A stretch of 23,560 nucleotides of DNA from JAICIG01 sp035532215. Lineage in GTDB: Bacteria > Planctomycetota > Planctomycetia > Pirellulales > JAICIG01. Of the stretch, positions 1-8,048 are shown piece by piece (position 1 is the first letter of the stretch; each line of letters opens with the position of its first letter). The notes under the pieces are model-generated. The model was not told the origin of the DNA. It worked only from the letters and a program-made list of their open reading frames with translations, and did no database searches. Position numbers and translations under genes: made by a program. The stretch covers positions 1-23,560 of the forward strand of contig DATKRK010000051.1 in assembly GCA_035532215.1 (NCBI GenBank), in the 5' to 3' direction.

Positions 1-166
1 GCCTGCTGATCTACTTCCGAAAAAGCTATGCGGGTCATCCTTGACCACCCTTCCGTCTACGGAGTCATCGAGAATGGGCGTATTAAACCAAACAGCCGCT
101 GTCGTGAAAAGGCATCATTTCGCGCCGCGAGACGTATAGCAAGCACCGCAGGGGCTTTCCACGATC

Positions 167-859
167 ATGGCGAAACCGAAGGCAGGCGAACTGCGGGTCC
201 TCAAGGGCCAAAGCGTGTTCGGGCCGATGACGCGGGCCGATCTCGATCGGCTGTTGGCGACCGGAAAGATTGCAGCTTCCGACCACGTTTCGGTGCTCGG
301 CGGCGGGTGGATCACGATCGCCGATTACCTGAAGCCGGTTCCGCTCGATCAAACGCCGATTCCCGAGCGTTGCGTGCAGGTGCTCAAAGGCCGCAAGCTG
401 TTCGCGCCCCTAACGCGGCAGGAAGTGCTGGACCTGGCAACCGCTGGAAGGATCGGCCCCGAAGACCTGGTTTCGGCGTTGGACGGCCCCTGGATGCGGC
501 TGGCCGATTTTCTGACGCCGGCCGCGGTCGCCGTCTACGAACCTGACGAAACGGAAGACGACGACGAGGAGGAGGTCGAGGAGGCGGTGCTTCTGGAAGC
601 CCTTCCCGCGCATGCGGTTGAAGTCGGCCGTTTCCGTATTCAGGACATGCTGGAGAACAACGACCGGCTGCCCGACGAGTGGTACGTGCGCGTGCGCGGC
701 ATCCACTCGTCGCCGCTGCAGTTGAAACACGTGCGGCTGCTCTACCAGTCGCGCGAGATCGACCTCGAATGCCCGGTCCACAACGCCAATTGGCGCAATG
801 AAGATTGGCGCGAGCTGCGCGCCGTGCCGGAATTGCTGGCCGCGGTCACGCGCATGTAG
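167..859 (+). CDS. Protein with three GYF-like domains
   Basis: A 230-residue soluble protein with no signal peptide or membrane segment. Two clear tandem repeats lie at residues 9-56 and 70-117. Each runs from a strand with VLKG, through an F(G/A)P turn and a helix with the pattern T(R)xxLxxL, to a 'G.I...D.VS.L.G.W..(I/L)ADYL' ending. This is the GYF_2-like layout common in planctomycete proteins. A third, more diverged copy (about residues 172-218) has WYVRVRG, SSPLQLKHVRLL and NWRNEDW. A very acidic linker (residues 127-139) separates copies two and three. GYF-type domains usually bind proline-rich peptides or act as adaptors, so a binding role is inferred but the partner is unknown. The start is the ATG at 167; no Shine-Dalgarno is visible. 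The stop is followed at once by an inverted repeat that probably ends transcription. Confidence 0.85.
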   Translation: MAKPKAGELRVLKGQSVFGPMTRADLDRLLATGKIAASDHVSVLGGGWITIADYLKPVPLDQTPIPERCVQVLKGRKLFAPLTRQEVLDLATAGRIGPEDLVSALDGPWMRLADFLTPAAVAVYEPDETEDDDEEEVEEAVLLEALPAHAVEVGRFRIQDMLENNDRLPDEWYVRVRGIHSSPLQLKHVRLLYQSREIDLECPVHNANWRNEDWRELRAVPELLAAVTRM

Positions 860-1163
860 GTTCCCTCTTCCCTGGAGAGATCGTCCTCCTTCTTGGAGGA
901 CGAGGCAATCCGCCAAACCGGGGCAATTACGGGTTCCTCTTCTCTGTTCCGGCTGCGGCAGGCGTTGCAACCGGCAAGTAAAGCTGCATCAAGAAGGAAC
1001 GCATGCGAAAGAAAGCCGAAAGCTCAGAACCGTCTGGAACAGAGAAGAGGAACCCGTAATTCGATGCCGCCGCAAGCGCAGGGAGAACTCGGCGACGATT
1101 TCTCGCATCAAAACGAGCGCCGCGGGGCGAAAAAAGCAGGACGATCTCTAGAGAAGAGGGAAC
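860..1163. repeat. Nested inverted-repeat element (MITE-like) between convergent genes
   Basis: This 304-bp block fills nearly all the space between the stop of the GYF-domain gene and the stop of the secreted protein gene. The outer arms (860-887 and 1138-1163) are inverted copies that differ by only a few bases. Inside them is a perfect 26-bp inverted repeat, 925-950 against 1036-1061. All four arms carry variants of GTTCC(C)TCTTC(T/C)CT, so the inner and outer pairs appear related. There is no credible ORF inside. No target-site duplication is obvious at the edges. It could be a small non-autonomous mobile element or a large fold-back structure at the 3' ends of both genes. Confidence 0.65.
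881..903 (+). terminator. Hairpin after the GYF-domain gene
   Basis: A perfect 9-bp stem (TCGTCCTCC, 881-889; GGAGGACGA, 895-903) with a 5-nt loop begins 22 bases after the stop codon. There is no long T tract, so it may be a weak or Rho-assisted terminator. The left half of the stem is also part of the outer arm of the surrounding inverted repeat, so it could pair instead with 1138-1144. Confidence 0.4.
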
Positions 1164-1172
1164 TCGCCCCCG

Positions 1173-1685
1173 CTATTTTTCCGATTCGGCCGCTTCCTTC
1201 ACGATCTTGCCAAACAGTTTGCCGCCATGGTCGCCGCCGCTCCACGTACCGGCGTACTCGCCGCGATAAAACAGCACCCGCGCCGTAAACGTGCCGACGC
1301 CGGGGATGGTCAGGTCGGTGAGCGTAATCACCGGCGTGTCGCCGGCCCACTTCACTTCCAGCGAAAGCGGAATCGTTTTGCCTTGATCGCCGTATTGGTA
1401 CTCGAACAGCCAGTAATCGCCTTGCAGCTTTTTGACGGTCTTCAACCGATATTTTTCCGCCGCCAGGCTCTTGCCGTCTTTTTGCCCGTTGGTCGTGAAG
1501 TAGCCGACCAACGTGGCGCCCGACATGCTTTCCTGAAATTCCTTTTCCAGGGCGGCTTGATCCGGGCCTTTTGCAGGAGCCGGGATTTTCGCGGCGGGAG
1601 CTTTCGACTCCGGTTCGGCGGCCGAAAGCGAAGCGAGCGCCAACACAACGGCGACGAGCGGCAAGGTTAAGGATAAGCGTGGCAT
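1173..1685 (-). CDS. Small secreted protein, function unknown
   Basis: A 170-residue protein with a clear Sec signal peptide: basic start MPRLS, hydrophobic core LTLPLVAVVLALASL, and a likely cleavage after the Ala pair near residue 23. A short Ala/Pro/Lys-rich linker follows, then one compact domain rich in β-strands (about residues 45-165), with strands such as YWLFEYQYGD and FTARVLFYRGEYAGTWSGG. The ending YAGTWSGGDHGGKLFGKI resembles small secreted proteins often found in planctomycetes, but I recognise no enzyme motif. It is probably periplasmic or exported. It is convergent with the GYF-domain gene. Upstream (minus strand) a TTGACA lies at 1819-1824, but no matching -10 box is convincing. 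Confidence 0.75.
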   Translation of the reverse strand: MPRLSLTLPLVAVVLALASLSAAEPESKAPAAKIPAPAKGPDQAALEKEFQESMSGATLVGYFTTNGQKDGKSLAAEKYRLKTVKKLQGDYWLFEYQYGDQGKTIPLSLEVKWAGDTPVITLTDLTIPGVGTFTARVLFYRGEYAGTWSGGDHGGKLFGKIVKEAAESEK

Positions 1686-1762
1686 GTTTCATCACCTCGG
1701 GTTTTGAGGGCATTGACGGTGTACGGGATTGCCATCCCTGTCCGCACGGAATTGTAGCTCAT

Positions 1763-2081
1763 GCCTCGCCGGCTGATAAGTTTCGCCATCCGGCGGTAGT
1801 GATACCGTTTGCGAGCATGTCAAGGAAAAAGGGCGAATTGGAAGGACGAGCTTGGCCACATCCGTGTTTGCCACCAGCTTTAGCTGGTGGGGACCGGCAA
1901 CCATTCTCTCTCTTTGGGAGCCGGCTTTAGCCGGCTTTTTCAGCCCTCGGGAAGCCGGCTAAAGCCGGCTGAAAAAGTAGGTTGATGTTGTTTCGCTACC
2001 ACCAGCTAAAGCTGGTGGCAGACAAAGCGATAATTTTTCCTTGACACCAGTTCAAAGGGTATTGCTACCCGCCGGCGAGGC
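1763..2081. repeat. MITE-like element with ~42-bp terminal inverted repeats and nested palindromes
   Basis: The left end (1790-1830, read on the minus strand) and the right end (2034-2075, plus strand) align over 41 positions with about 32 matches. Both begin TTTTTCCTTGACA and end around GCCGG. A further shared block, GCCGGCGAGGC, extends the arms to about 1763 and 2081, with the left arm carrying a short insertion. Between the arms lie two more inverted pairs: CCACCAGCTTTAGCTGGTGG at 1871-1890 against its reverse complement at 1999-2018, and AGCCGGCTTTAGCCGGCT at 1919-1936 against its reverse complement at 1953-1970. Each unit is itself a hairpin. No ORF is supported. The element sits between the start of the secreted protein gene and the end of the MFS gene. 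Confidence 0.7.
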
Positions 2082-2137
2082 CGGCAAAGCGAGGGGGCGT
2101 GAATGTTTGTCTCGCTTGCCGGATGCGCATGTCCGCC

Positions 2138-3469
2138 CTACGCGGTGGGTTCGACCGCCGAGCGCCGGCAATCGACGCGCAGGTAGCAGGACGCCCCGAT
2201 GAGCAATATGCCGCCGCAAATAAGAAACGCCGGATCCCATTGCTCGCGGCCGACGTAGCCGCGACTGCCTAACTCGTCGGCGAAGCGGCCGAGAAAGGTC
2301 GTCGAGATCAAGGCGCCGGGCACCCCCAGGGAATTCATCAAGCCGAACAAAGCGCCCAGGTGTTTGCCGCTGATTTCGGTGGTGACGCCCCACCAGGCTG
2401 CCTGGTGCGAGAGGGCCGACGTGCAGGCGAGCGCAGCGAACAGGCTGCTCATTGGCAGCGAATCGCAGAACGCGCTAGACACGATGGCGATCGCCGCCAA
2501 CGCAAGCGCTGCGGCGCCATAGCCCGAATACGACCAGCGCCGGTTGCCGGTCGTGCGCACCAGCCAATCGGCGATCAGGCCGCCGGACAGGGCGCCGACG
2601 GCGCCGCCCCCTAAAACCAGCGACGCGTACCAGCCTGCCTCGATGGGGCTGGCGCCGCGCGCATCGGTCAGATACGTCGGATACCACTGCATGAACATGT
2701 ACGACACGAACGCCGTGCAGGTGTTGATCAGGCCCAACAGCCAAACGTTCGCGCTCCGCAAGACGAGCGGCCAAGGGATCGGCGGGTGCGGCTTGGCCGC
2801 CGCTTGCACTTCGGCTCTTGCAGTCGATGCCGATTCGCCTGCCTCCGCCGTTTCGCCGGGATCGTCGCGAAACCAATAATAAAACGCCGCGGCCCAGACG
2901 ATGCCGACCGAACCAAAGATGGCGAACGTCGCGCGCCAGCCGACGTACTCGATCAGATACGCGGCGACGGCCGGCGAAATCGCGCCGCCGAACTGGGCCG
3001 ACGTGATCACGAATCCCTGCGCCGCACCGCGCTGTTCGGCCGGAAACCAACGAGCCAGCACGCGCGCCACGTTCGGATACGCGCCCGCTTCGCCGGCGCC
3101 GAACAAAAAGCGGATGCCAACCAGCATCCAGAGACCGGTGGCGGCGCCCGTCAAAATGGTAAACGCCGACCACCAGAGCACGATCCGCGTCAACACGCCT
3201 CGCGAACCGTAGCGGTCGCCCCAATGCCCGGTGGGCACTTCGAACAGGCCGTAGGCGACGACGAAGGCGCCCAGCACGTAGCCCATCTCGGTCAGGCTGA
3301 GTCCCAGATCGCGGCGAATGGGCTCGACCGCTTTGGCGATGCAAACTCGATCGAGATAGAGAATGAAGGCCAGGCTGCACAGAAACCCCAGTACGCCGTA
3401 CTTCGTCAGCCGCGCCGGCCTTTCCGCGGCACGGGCCGCTTCGATGGGTGATTCGTAGGGATTGCTCAC
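2138..3469 (-). CDS. MFS transporter, anion:cation symporter (ACS) type
   Basis: A 443-residue inner-membrane protein with about 12 hydrophobic segments. The first starts near residue 25 (YGVLGFLCSLAFILYLDRVCIA). Family hallmarks are the YxDR motif in the first membrane segment, GHWGDRYGSRGVL in the loop between segments 2 and 3, and RFLFGAGEAGAYPNVARVLARWFP in segments 4-5. These are typical of the ACS family, which takes up hexuronates, glucarate or other organic anions with H+ or Na+. The substrate cannot be read from sequence. A hydrophilic central loop (around residues 205-230) separates the two six-helix halves. The first codon is GTG, preceded by GAGG a few bases upstream. It appears monocistronic. 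Its promoter would have to lie within the gene remnant immediately upstream. Confidence 0.9.
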   Translation of the reverse strand: MSNPYESPIEAARAAERPARLTKYGVLGFLCSLAFILYLDRVCIAKAVEPIRRDLGLSLTEMGYVLGAFVVAYGLFEVPTGHWGDRYGSRGVLTRIVLWWSAFTILTGAATGLWMLVGIRFLFGAGEAGAYPNVARVLARWFPAEQRGAAQGFVITSAQFGGAISPAVAAYLIEYVGWRATFAIFGSVGIVWAAAFYYWFRDDPGETAEAGESASTARAEVQAAAKPHPPIPWPLVLRSANVWLLGLINTCTAFVSYMFMQWYPTYLTDARGASPIEAGWYASLVLGGGAVGALSGGLIADWLVRTTGNRRWSYSGYGAAALALAAIAIVSSAFCDSLPMSSLFAALACTSALSHQAAWWGVTTEISGKHLGALFGLMNSLGVPGALISTTFLGRFADELGSRGYVGREQWDPAFLICGGILLIGASCYLRVDCRRSAVEPTA

Positions 3470-3481
3470 TGCCTCGAAAGT

Positions 3482-3751
3482 CTAAGGGCGCCCGCGGCGC
3501 GACGCAAGCAAATCACGACCGGCATTTTCGCCTGGATCGCCGCGCACGCGGCCGACGAAGCCGCCGCTGAAGGCAAGCGGCGGATCACGCCTTACTGGCG
3601 GACGCTCAAGAGTGGCGGCGAGTTGAACCCGAAATTTCCCGGCGGCATCGCCGAGTTGCGCCGGCGCCTGGAATCAGAAGGCCACCGGGTCGCTCAGAAA
3701 GGCAATCGCTTTCTGGCGACCGATTTCGAGCAGTCGCTGGCGCGGCTGTAA
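3482..3751 (+). pseudogene. Remnant of an MGMT/alkyltransferase-like DNA-binding protein (C-terminal part)
   Basis: The plus frame reaching the stop at 3749-3751 encodes about 80 residues beginning ITTGIFAWIAAHAADEAAAE (3512 on), then ITPYWRTLKSGGELNPKFPG and a basic C-terminus ending FEQSLARL. From memory this matches the C-terminal two-thirds of a family of small proteins related to the DNA-binding domain of O6-methylguanine-DNA methyltransferase. The N-terminal part, and the cysteine-containing motif expected just before ITTGIF, are missing. The frame has no plausible start and runs straight into the start of the divergent MFS gene. It is therefore probably a decayed gene cut by a rearrangement. 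A sequencing or assembly break is a less likely alternative. No other gene is seen in this stretch of about 300 bases. Confidence 0.6.
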
Positions 3752-3777
3752 AGGGACAGGCCGCGGAAGCTGCCGCG

Positions 3778-4872
3778 TTAACGGCCGCCGTCGTGCAGCC
3801 GCGGATCGGTCGCGTCCTGCAAGCCCTCGCCGATCAGGTTGTAAGACAACACGGCCAGGAAAATCGCCAGCCCCGGACACACGATCAGCCACCAGAGCTG
3901 CAAGTTCGAGCGCGCCGAATTCAACAGCGTGCCCCAACTGGGATTCGGCGGCGGGGCGCCGAAGCCCAAAAAGCTGAGCGAACTCTCGATCAAGATCGCC
4001 GAGGCGATGCCGAACGTGATCGGCGCCAGGATCGGCGCCAGGGCGTTGGGCAGAATATAGCGGAACATAATGCGAAACTGCCCGACGCCCAGCGCCCGGG
4101 CCGCAACGACGAAATCGCTTTCGCGCAGCTTGATGAATTCGGCGCGGCCCAAGCGGGCGATGCTCGTCCAACTGGTGCAGCCGATGATGGCCATCATGTG
4201 CCAGATCGTCGGCTTGTCGAGAATGGCGACCAGCGCCAAGATCAGCACCAACGTCGGCACGCACATCACGACTTCGATCGCGCGGCTCAGCACGATGTCG
4301 ACCCAGCCGCCCAAATAACCGGCGATCGAGCCGACCGTGATGCCGATCGCCGCGGCGATGCCCATCGAGACGAATCCCACCAACAACGCGATCGTCGTCC
4401 CGTGTACCATCTGCGCGAAGACGTCGACGCCGGCCTGATTCGTGCCGAACCAATTGAAGCGGTTCGGGCGGCCTTCGGCGCCCGAAGGGTTCTCGGGCTG
4501 ACCGGGCCACTCGTCCTGCTTCACGCGGCGATAAGGGTCTTGATAGACCAGCGGCCAGATCGCCCAGCTTTCAGGATCTTTGTCTTTGAGGTTTTGCGGG
4601 TAGATGCGCCGAAAGCGGTCGCGGTAGAAGACCGGATTTTCCCAGCGAGGGTTGAAGTAACCGAGCGCGGGAAAATAGAGCCGGCCCTTGTATTTGCAGA
4701 CGATCGGCTTGGCGCCCGCGATGGCGGGCGCGAAGATCGCCACGATCGCCAAAAAGCCGACGAAACAAAGGGCCGCCATCGCCAGCTTGCGGCGGCGGAA
4801 ACGGCGCCACGATTCCTTCCAAAAGCCGCGCGAGGCGGGCGGTTCGCGCGGCGGCGTTTTGCGAGTTGGCAT
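3778..4872 (-). CDS. ABC importer permease, OppC/DppC family with a YejE-like insert
   Basis: A 364-residue inner-membrane permease. A basic cytoplasmic N-terminus (residues 15-30) leads into one membrane helix (about 30-53). A periplasmic stretch of roughly 85 residues follows (55-140), containing KPIVCKYKGRLYFPALGYF, and then the usual OppC core starting FGTNQAGVDVFAQMVHG (142-158). The EAA-type coupling loop is visible as DFVVAARALGVGQFRIMFRYI, followed by LPNALAPILAP, and contacts the ATPase. The GAPPPNPSWGTLL stretch near the end is typical of OppC/DppC. The KPLL..Y.G..YFP-like insert recalls E. coli YejE, which helps import peptide antibiotics such as microcin C. It is the last gene of the binding protein-permease-permease cluster, 51 bases after the OppB-type gene. 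No Shine-Dalgarno is visible. Confidence 0.9.
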   Translation of the reverse strand: MPTRKTPPREPPASRGFWKESWRRFRRRKLAMAALCFVGFLAIVAIFAPAIAGAKPIVCKYKGRLYFPALGYFNPRWENPVFYRDRFRRIYPQNLKDKDPESWAIWPLVYQDPYRRVKQDEWPGQPENPSGAEGRPNRFNWFGTNQAGVDVFAQMVHGTTIALLVGFVSMGIAAAIGITVGSIAGYLGGWVDIVLSRAIEVVMCVPTLVLILALVAILDKPTIWHMMAIIGCTSWTSIARLGRAEFIKLRESDFVVAARALGVGQFRIMFRYILPNALAPILAPITFGIASAILIESSLSFLGFGAPPPNPSWGTLLNSARSNLQLWWLIVCPGLAIFLAVLSYNLIGEGLQDATDPRLHDGGR

Positions 4873-4923
4873 GGGGAGAAAAACGTTCGCCGCCCAAGCC
4901 TCGCCGGGCGGCCTCGACGCGGT

Positions 4924-5904
4924 TCAAGAATAACTGATGCGCGGATCGACGACCGCGTACAAAATGTCGGCGACCAGCGTGCCGAGCAGCGTCATTACCG
5001 AAAACACGAGCGTCAGGCCCATGATCGTCGGGTAGTCGCGGGCCGAAATCGATTCGAAAAACAATCGCCCCAGGCCCGGCCAGGTGAATATCTGCTCGAT
5101 AATCACCGAGCCGCTCAGCAGCGTGGGCAGCGTCAGGCCGATCAGCGTGACGAACGGAATCAGCGTGTTGCGGAACGCGTGATGGAAGATCACCGCCAGC
5201 GGACCGACCCCTTTGGCCCGGGCCGTGCGAATGTAGTCCTGCTTCATCACTTCTTGCATGTTGGCCCGAATGAAGCGGCTTTCGTAAGCCAGGCTGCCGT
5301 ACGTGTAGCACGCCACGGGCATCAAGGCGTGCTTGAACAGATCCCAGGCCTGCTCCCAACTCGACATCTGCTCGTAGCCCTGGCTGTGCATGTCGAACAG
5401 GGGGAGCAGTTCCAGCTTCACGGCCAGCAGCATCTGCAACAAGAGCGCGGTGACGAACGTCGGAAACGAATAGAGCATGTACAACGCCGTGCTCAAGAAA
5501 CGCTCGTCGTGATGGCCGTTGCGAACCGTGGCGTAAAGCCCCATCGGGATCGAGAGCAGGTACGCCAGCAGCAGCGAGGTCAGCGAGAGCAGCAAGGTCG
5601 GCCCGATCCGCTCGCCGATCACCTTGGCCACCGGCTGCTTCTGCAAGAACGAGCGGCCGAAGTCGAGCCGGGCCACGTTGCCGAGCCAGACGCCGTAAGC
5701 CTGCCACCAAGGCTTATCGAGACCGAATGACTTTTGCATCCGCGCGTAGTCTTCGGGGCGGATCTTGCGGCTCGGATCCATCTCGGCCATCTGCACGGTG
5801 AGCGGCGAGCCGGGCATGCTGCGGATCAGCCCGTAGACGATGAACGTAATCAACAGCAGCGTCAGACAGCCAATCAAAACGCGACGAATCAGATAACTCA
5901 GCAT
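4924..5904 (-). CDS. ABC importer permease, OppB/DppB family
   Basis: A 326-residue inner-membrane permease. It begins MLSYLIRRVLIGCLTLLLIT, the standard OppB/DppB opening, with the PGSP motif at the end of the first helix. A conserved periplasmic region follows (YARMQKSFGLDKPWWQAYGVWL and LDFGRSF), then five further membrane helices. The EAA coupling loop is readable as DYIRTARAKGVGPLAVIFHH, followed by AFRNTLIPFVT. The end (TWPGLGRLFFESISARDYP, DPRISYS) is canonical. It would form the transmembrane channel with the OppC-type partner encoded just downstream. It lies 57 bases after the binding protein gene on the same strand, consistent with co-transcription. The matching ATPase subunits are not in this window. 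Confidence 0.93.
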   Translation of the reverse strand: MLSYLIRRVLIGCLTLLLITFIVYGLIRSMPGSPLTVQMAEMDPSRKIRPEDYARMQKSFGLDKPWWQAYGVWLGNVARLDFGRSFLQKQPVAKVIGERIGPTLLLSLTSLLLAYLLSIPMGLYATVRNGHHDERFLSTALYMLYSFPTFVTALLLQMLLAVKLELLPLFDMHSQGYEQMSSWEQAWDLFKHALMPVACYTYGSLAYESRFIRANMQEVMKQDYIRTARAKGVGPLAVIFHHAFRNTLIPFVTLIGLTLPTLLSGSVIIEQIFTWPGLGRLFFESISARDYPTIMGLTLVFSVMTLLGTLVADILYAVVDPRISYS

Positions 5905-5961
5905 GACCGCTCGATCGAAGAACCGCAGCCGGAATAAACGCTTGCCCCGCGCGCCCGCGCC

Positions 5962-7935
5962 TCAGTGCATCGGCCTCCAGATGCTCATGAACCCCGGGCT
6001 GTAATGGTACGGGCCGCGAGGACAGAATTTATAGCCGCGCAGTTCTTTGTTGAACCCGTAAAACGAGCTTTGGCAATAGAGCCAGGTATAGGGCTGATCG
6101 GCGTAGATCAGCTCGTCGATCTTGGCGTAAATCTCGGCCCGCTTCTGGCGATCGAATTCTTTTTTGCCTTCGTCGAACAGCCGGTCGACCTCCGGATTGG
6201 AATAGCCGCCGAAGTTGCGAGGTTCGCCCGTCTTCCAGATATTGTCGAGCGTCCCCGGATCGGCGCCGGAGCCCCAGCCGCCGAAAGCGGCCTGATAATC
6301 GTGTTTGAGGATTTTCTCTTGCATCACGGTGAACTCCATCGGATGCACGTTGCAGATGACGCCGATCTGGTCCAGGTTTTCTTTGAGCAGCGAACAGATG
6401 TCGACCCGCAATTGCACGCTGGTGCAGACGATATTGAACTCGAACGGCACGGACCTGCCGCCGATCTCCTGATCGCGGATGCCGTCGCCGTCGTGATCGA
6501 TCCAGCCCGCTTCGTCCAGCAATTCCTCGGCCTTGTTCAAATCCTGCTTGTAGTAAGGCAGCGGCTTTTTGGGCGCCATCCAGGCCGCCGGGTGAAAGAC
6601 GCCGTTGCTCGGTACATACAAACCGTAGCAGAGCTTGCTGAGCATCTCGTCGTGATTGAAGGCGTACGACATGGCCTTGCGCACCCGGATGTCGCTGAAA
6701 AACGGCGTTTGCAGGTTCCAGTTGAACTGAAAGGTCGTCCATTCGATTCCGCGGGCCTTGGTGTTGCGCGAATAGAACTCGTCGTCGCCGGTTTGGGTCA
6801 TCCATTGTTCCGGCGTCAGCAGCAATTCGTCGATCTCGCCGCTTTTCAGGGCCAGCAGCGAAACGTTGGAATCTGCATTGATGCGAAAGCGGATTTGTTC
6901 GATGTAAGGTTTCTGGCGAACTTGCTTGCCTTCGTGCAGGTCATGGTTTTCTCGCCGCTCGAGCACGATCTCCTGACCGCGAACGCGCTTGACGATCTTG
7001 TACGGCCCGCTCGTGACCGGCTCGTTCTCATACTTCACGTGCTCCGGGCTTTCCGCCAACGTGGGGTCGGCGGCGAGTGTGTTTTCGTAAATATGCTTCG
7101 GAATGATCGGAAACAGCATGTTCCCGACATTCGTGGCCAAGGCCTGCTTGTGAAAGAAGACCAGCGTGCGGTCGTCGTAGGCTTCGACCCACTTCAGTTC
7201 GTCGGTTCCCGAGCGCACGGCGGGAATCGGAACTTTGGGATTCATGATCGTCTGGAATGAAAACACGACGTCGTGCGCCGTAAGCGGACGGCCGTCGGAC
7301 CAGACCAGGTCGTCGCGGAGCACAACCTTGTCCATCAGGTGGTCCTTGCTGCTTTGCCAGGAGACGACCGAGTCTTGGTTGGCAAAGAACTCCAAATTCC
7401 AATCAAATGCAAACAGTTCTAAACTGGTCAGTCCCGCTAAGTCGAAATCTTGAACGGAGCTGACCATGATCGGGTTGGTCGTCTTGACATCCGCCAAGAT
7501 ATGTCGCGTGATCGAGGCGCCCCAATCGACCTGCGAGTCGTCCTCGGGCAGCCGCCCGAGCGCGCTGAGAATTTTGGCATTGGCCTCGTCGGAATCGTTT
7601 TTCAGCGCCAGCGCCTCGTCGACCGTCGCCAGCGGTTGCTGTTCCGCCAGCAGTTTCTGCAGCCGCTCCACGGCGTCGACGACCGGTTGATCGACCCACT
7701 CGGCCTTTTCGTCGAGTTCGGCCAGCGGCGGCGCGTCGAACGGCTCGAGCAGCACTTCTTCGGCCGCGGGGGCCGAGCCGGAGGTCGATTCCTTGGCGCC
7801 TTCCGCCGCTTTGCTCTCGCCTTCGGCGGCCGCTTCGCCTGGCTGTTGCTTCTCTGGACCGCTGGAGCTACAGCCCGGTAACGACAAGATCAATAAGCCG
7901 GGCAACAACAGTCCAAGCACTAAGCGATGCGTCAT
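5962..7935 (-). CDS. Extracellular solute-binding lipoprotein, peptide/nickel type (SBP family 5)
   Basis: A 657-residue binding protein for the ABC importer. The N-terminus MTHRLVLGLLLPGLLILSLPGC is a lipoprotein signal with the lipid-acceptor Cys at residue 22, followed by a Ser/Glu/Ala-rich tether. An extra segment of about 100 residues (roughly 65-135, Leu/Glu/Ala-rich, probably helical) precedes the family 5 fold. The fold is recognisable from VVLRDDLVWSDGRPLTAHDV and VFSFQTIMNP, from SGPYKIV and LALKSGEIDELLL, from VRKAMSYAFNHDEML, and from AEELLDEAGWIDHDGDGIRD. Such proteins bind oligopeptides, antibiotics or oligosaccharides; the ligand cannot be deduced here. It is the first gene of the three-gene minus-strand unit. 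A candidate promoter lies at 8020-8048, leaving a leader of about 78 bases. At 657 residues it is longer than the usual 520-600. Confidence 0.92.
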   Translation of the reverse strand: MTHRLVLGLLLPGLLILSLPGCSSSGPEKQQPGEAAAEGESKAAEGAKESTSGSAPAAEEVLLEPFDAPPLAELDEKAEWVDQPVVDAVERLQKLLAEQQPLATVDEALALKNDSDEANAKILSALGRLPEDDSQVDWGASITRHILADVKTTNPIMVSSVQDFDLAGLTSLELFAFDWNLEFFANQDSVVSWQSSKDHLMDKVVLRDDLVWSDGRPLTAHDVVFSFQTIMNPKVPIPAVRSGTDELKWVEAYDDRTLVFFHKQALATNVGNMLFPIIPKHIYENTLAADPTLAESPEHVKYENEPVTSGPYKIVKRVRGQEIVLERRENHDLHEGKQVRQKPYIEQIRFRINADSNVSLLALKSGEIDELLLTPEQWMTQTGDDEFYSRNTKARGIEWTTFQFNWNLQTPFFSDIRVRKAMSYAFNHDEMLSKLCYGLYVPSNGVFHPAAWMAPKKPLPYYKQDLNKAEELLDEAGWIDHDGDGIRDQEIGGRSVPFEFNIVCTSVQLRVDICSLLKENLDQIGVICNVHPMEFTVMQEKILKHDYQAAFGGWGSGADPGTLDNIWKTGEPRNFGGYSNPEVDRLFDEGKKEFDRQKRAEIYAKIDELIYADQPYTWLYCQSSFYGFNKELRGYKFCPRGPYHYSPGFMSIWRPMH

Positions 7936-8019
7936 GGTGCGGGGGACGCCTTTCGAGCGAGAGGTTGAAGTCGGAAGCGGTGGAAGCCGGGGCGGGGCTG
8001 GCGGTTTTGCGGCAAAGGC

Positions 8020-8048
8020 ATGCTACAAAACGTGTTGCGAACGGTCAA
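8020..8048 (-). promoter_or_regulatory. Candidate sigma-70 promoter of the ABC importer operon
   Basis: Read on the minus strand, TTGACC (8043-8048) and TAGCAT (8020-8025) are separated by exactly 17 bases. They match the consensus boxes at 5 of 6 and 4 of 6 positions. The start codon of the binding protein is about 85 bases downstream. The same 220-base divergent gap must also contain the promoter of the cytochrome c protein gene, for which no good pair of boxes was found. Confidence 0.45.

Noticed and set aside
3793..5730. 645-residue open frame on the plus strand across the two permease genes
   Set aside because: It is antisense to two clear ABC permeases; its translation is rich in Arg, Gln and His, as expected for a GC-driven shadow frame.
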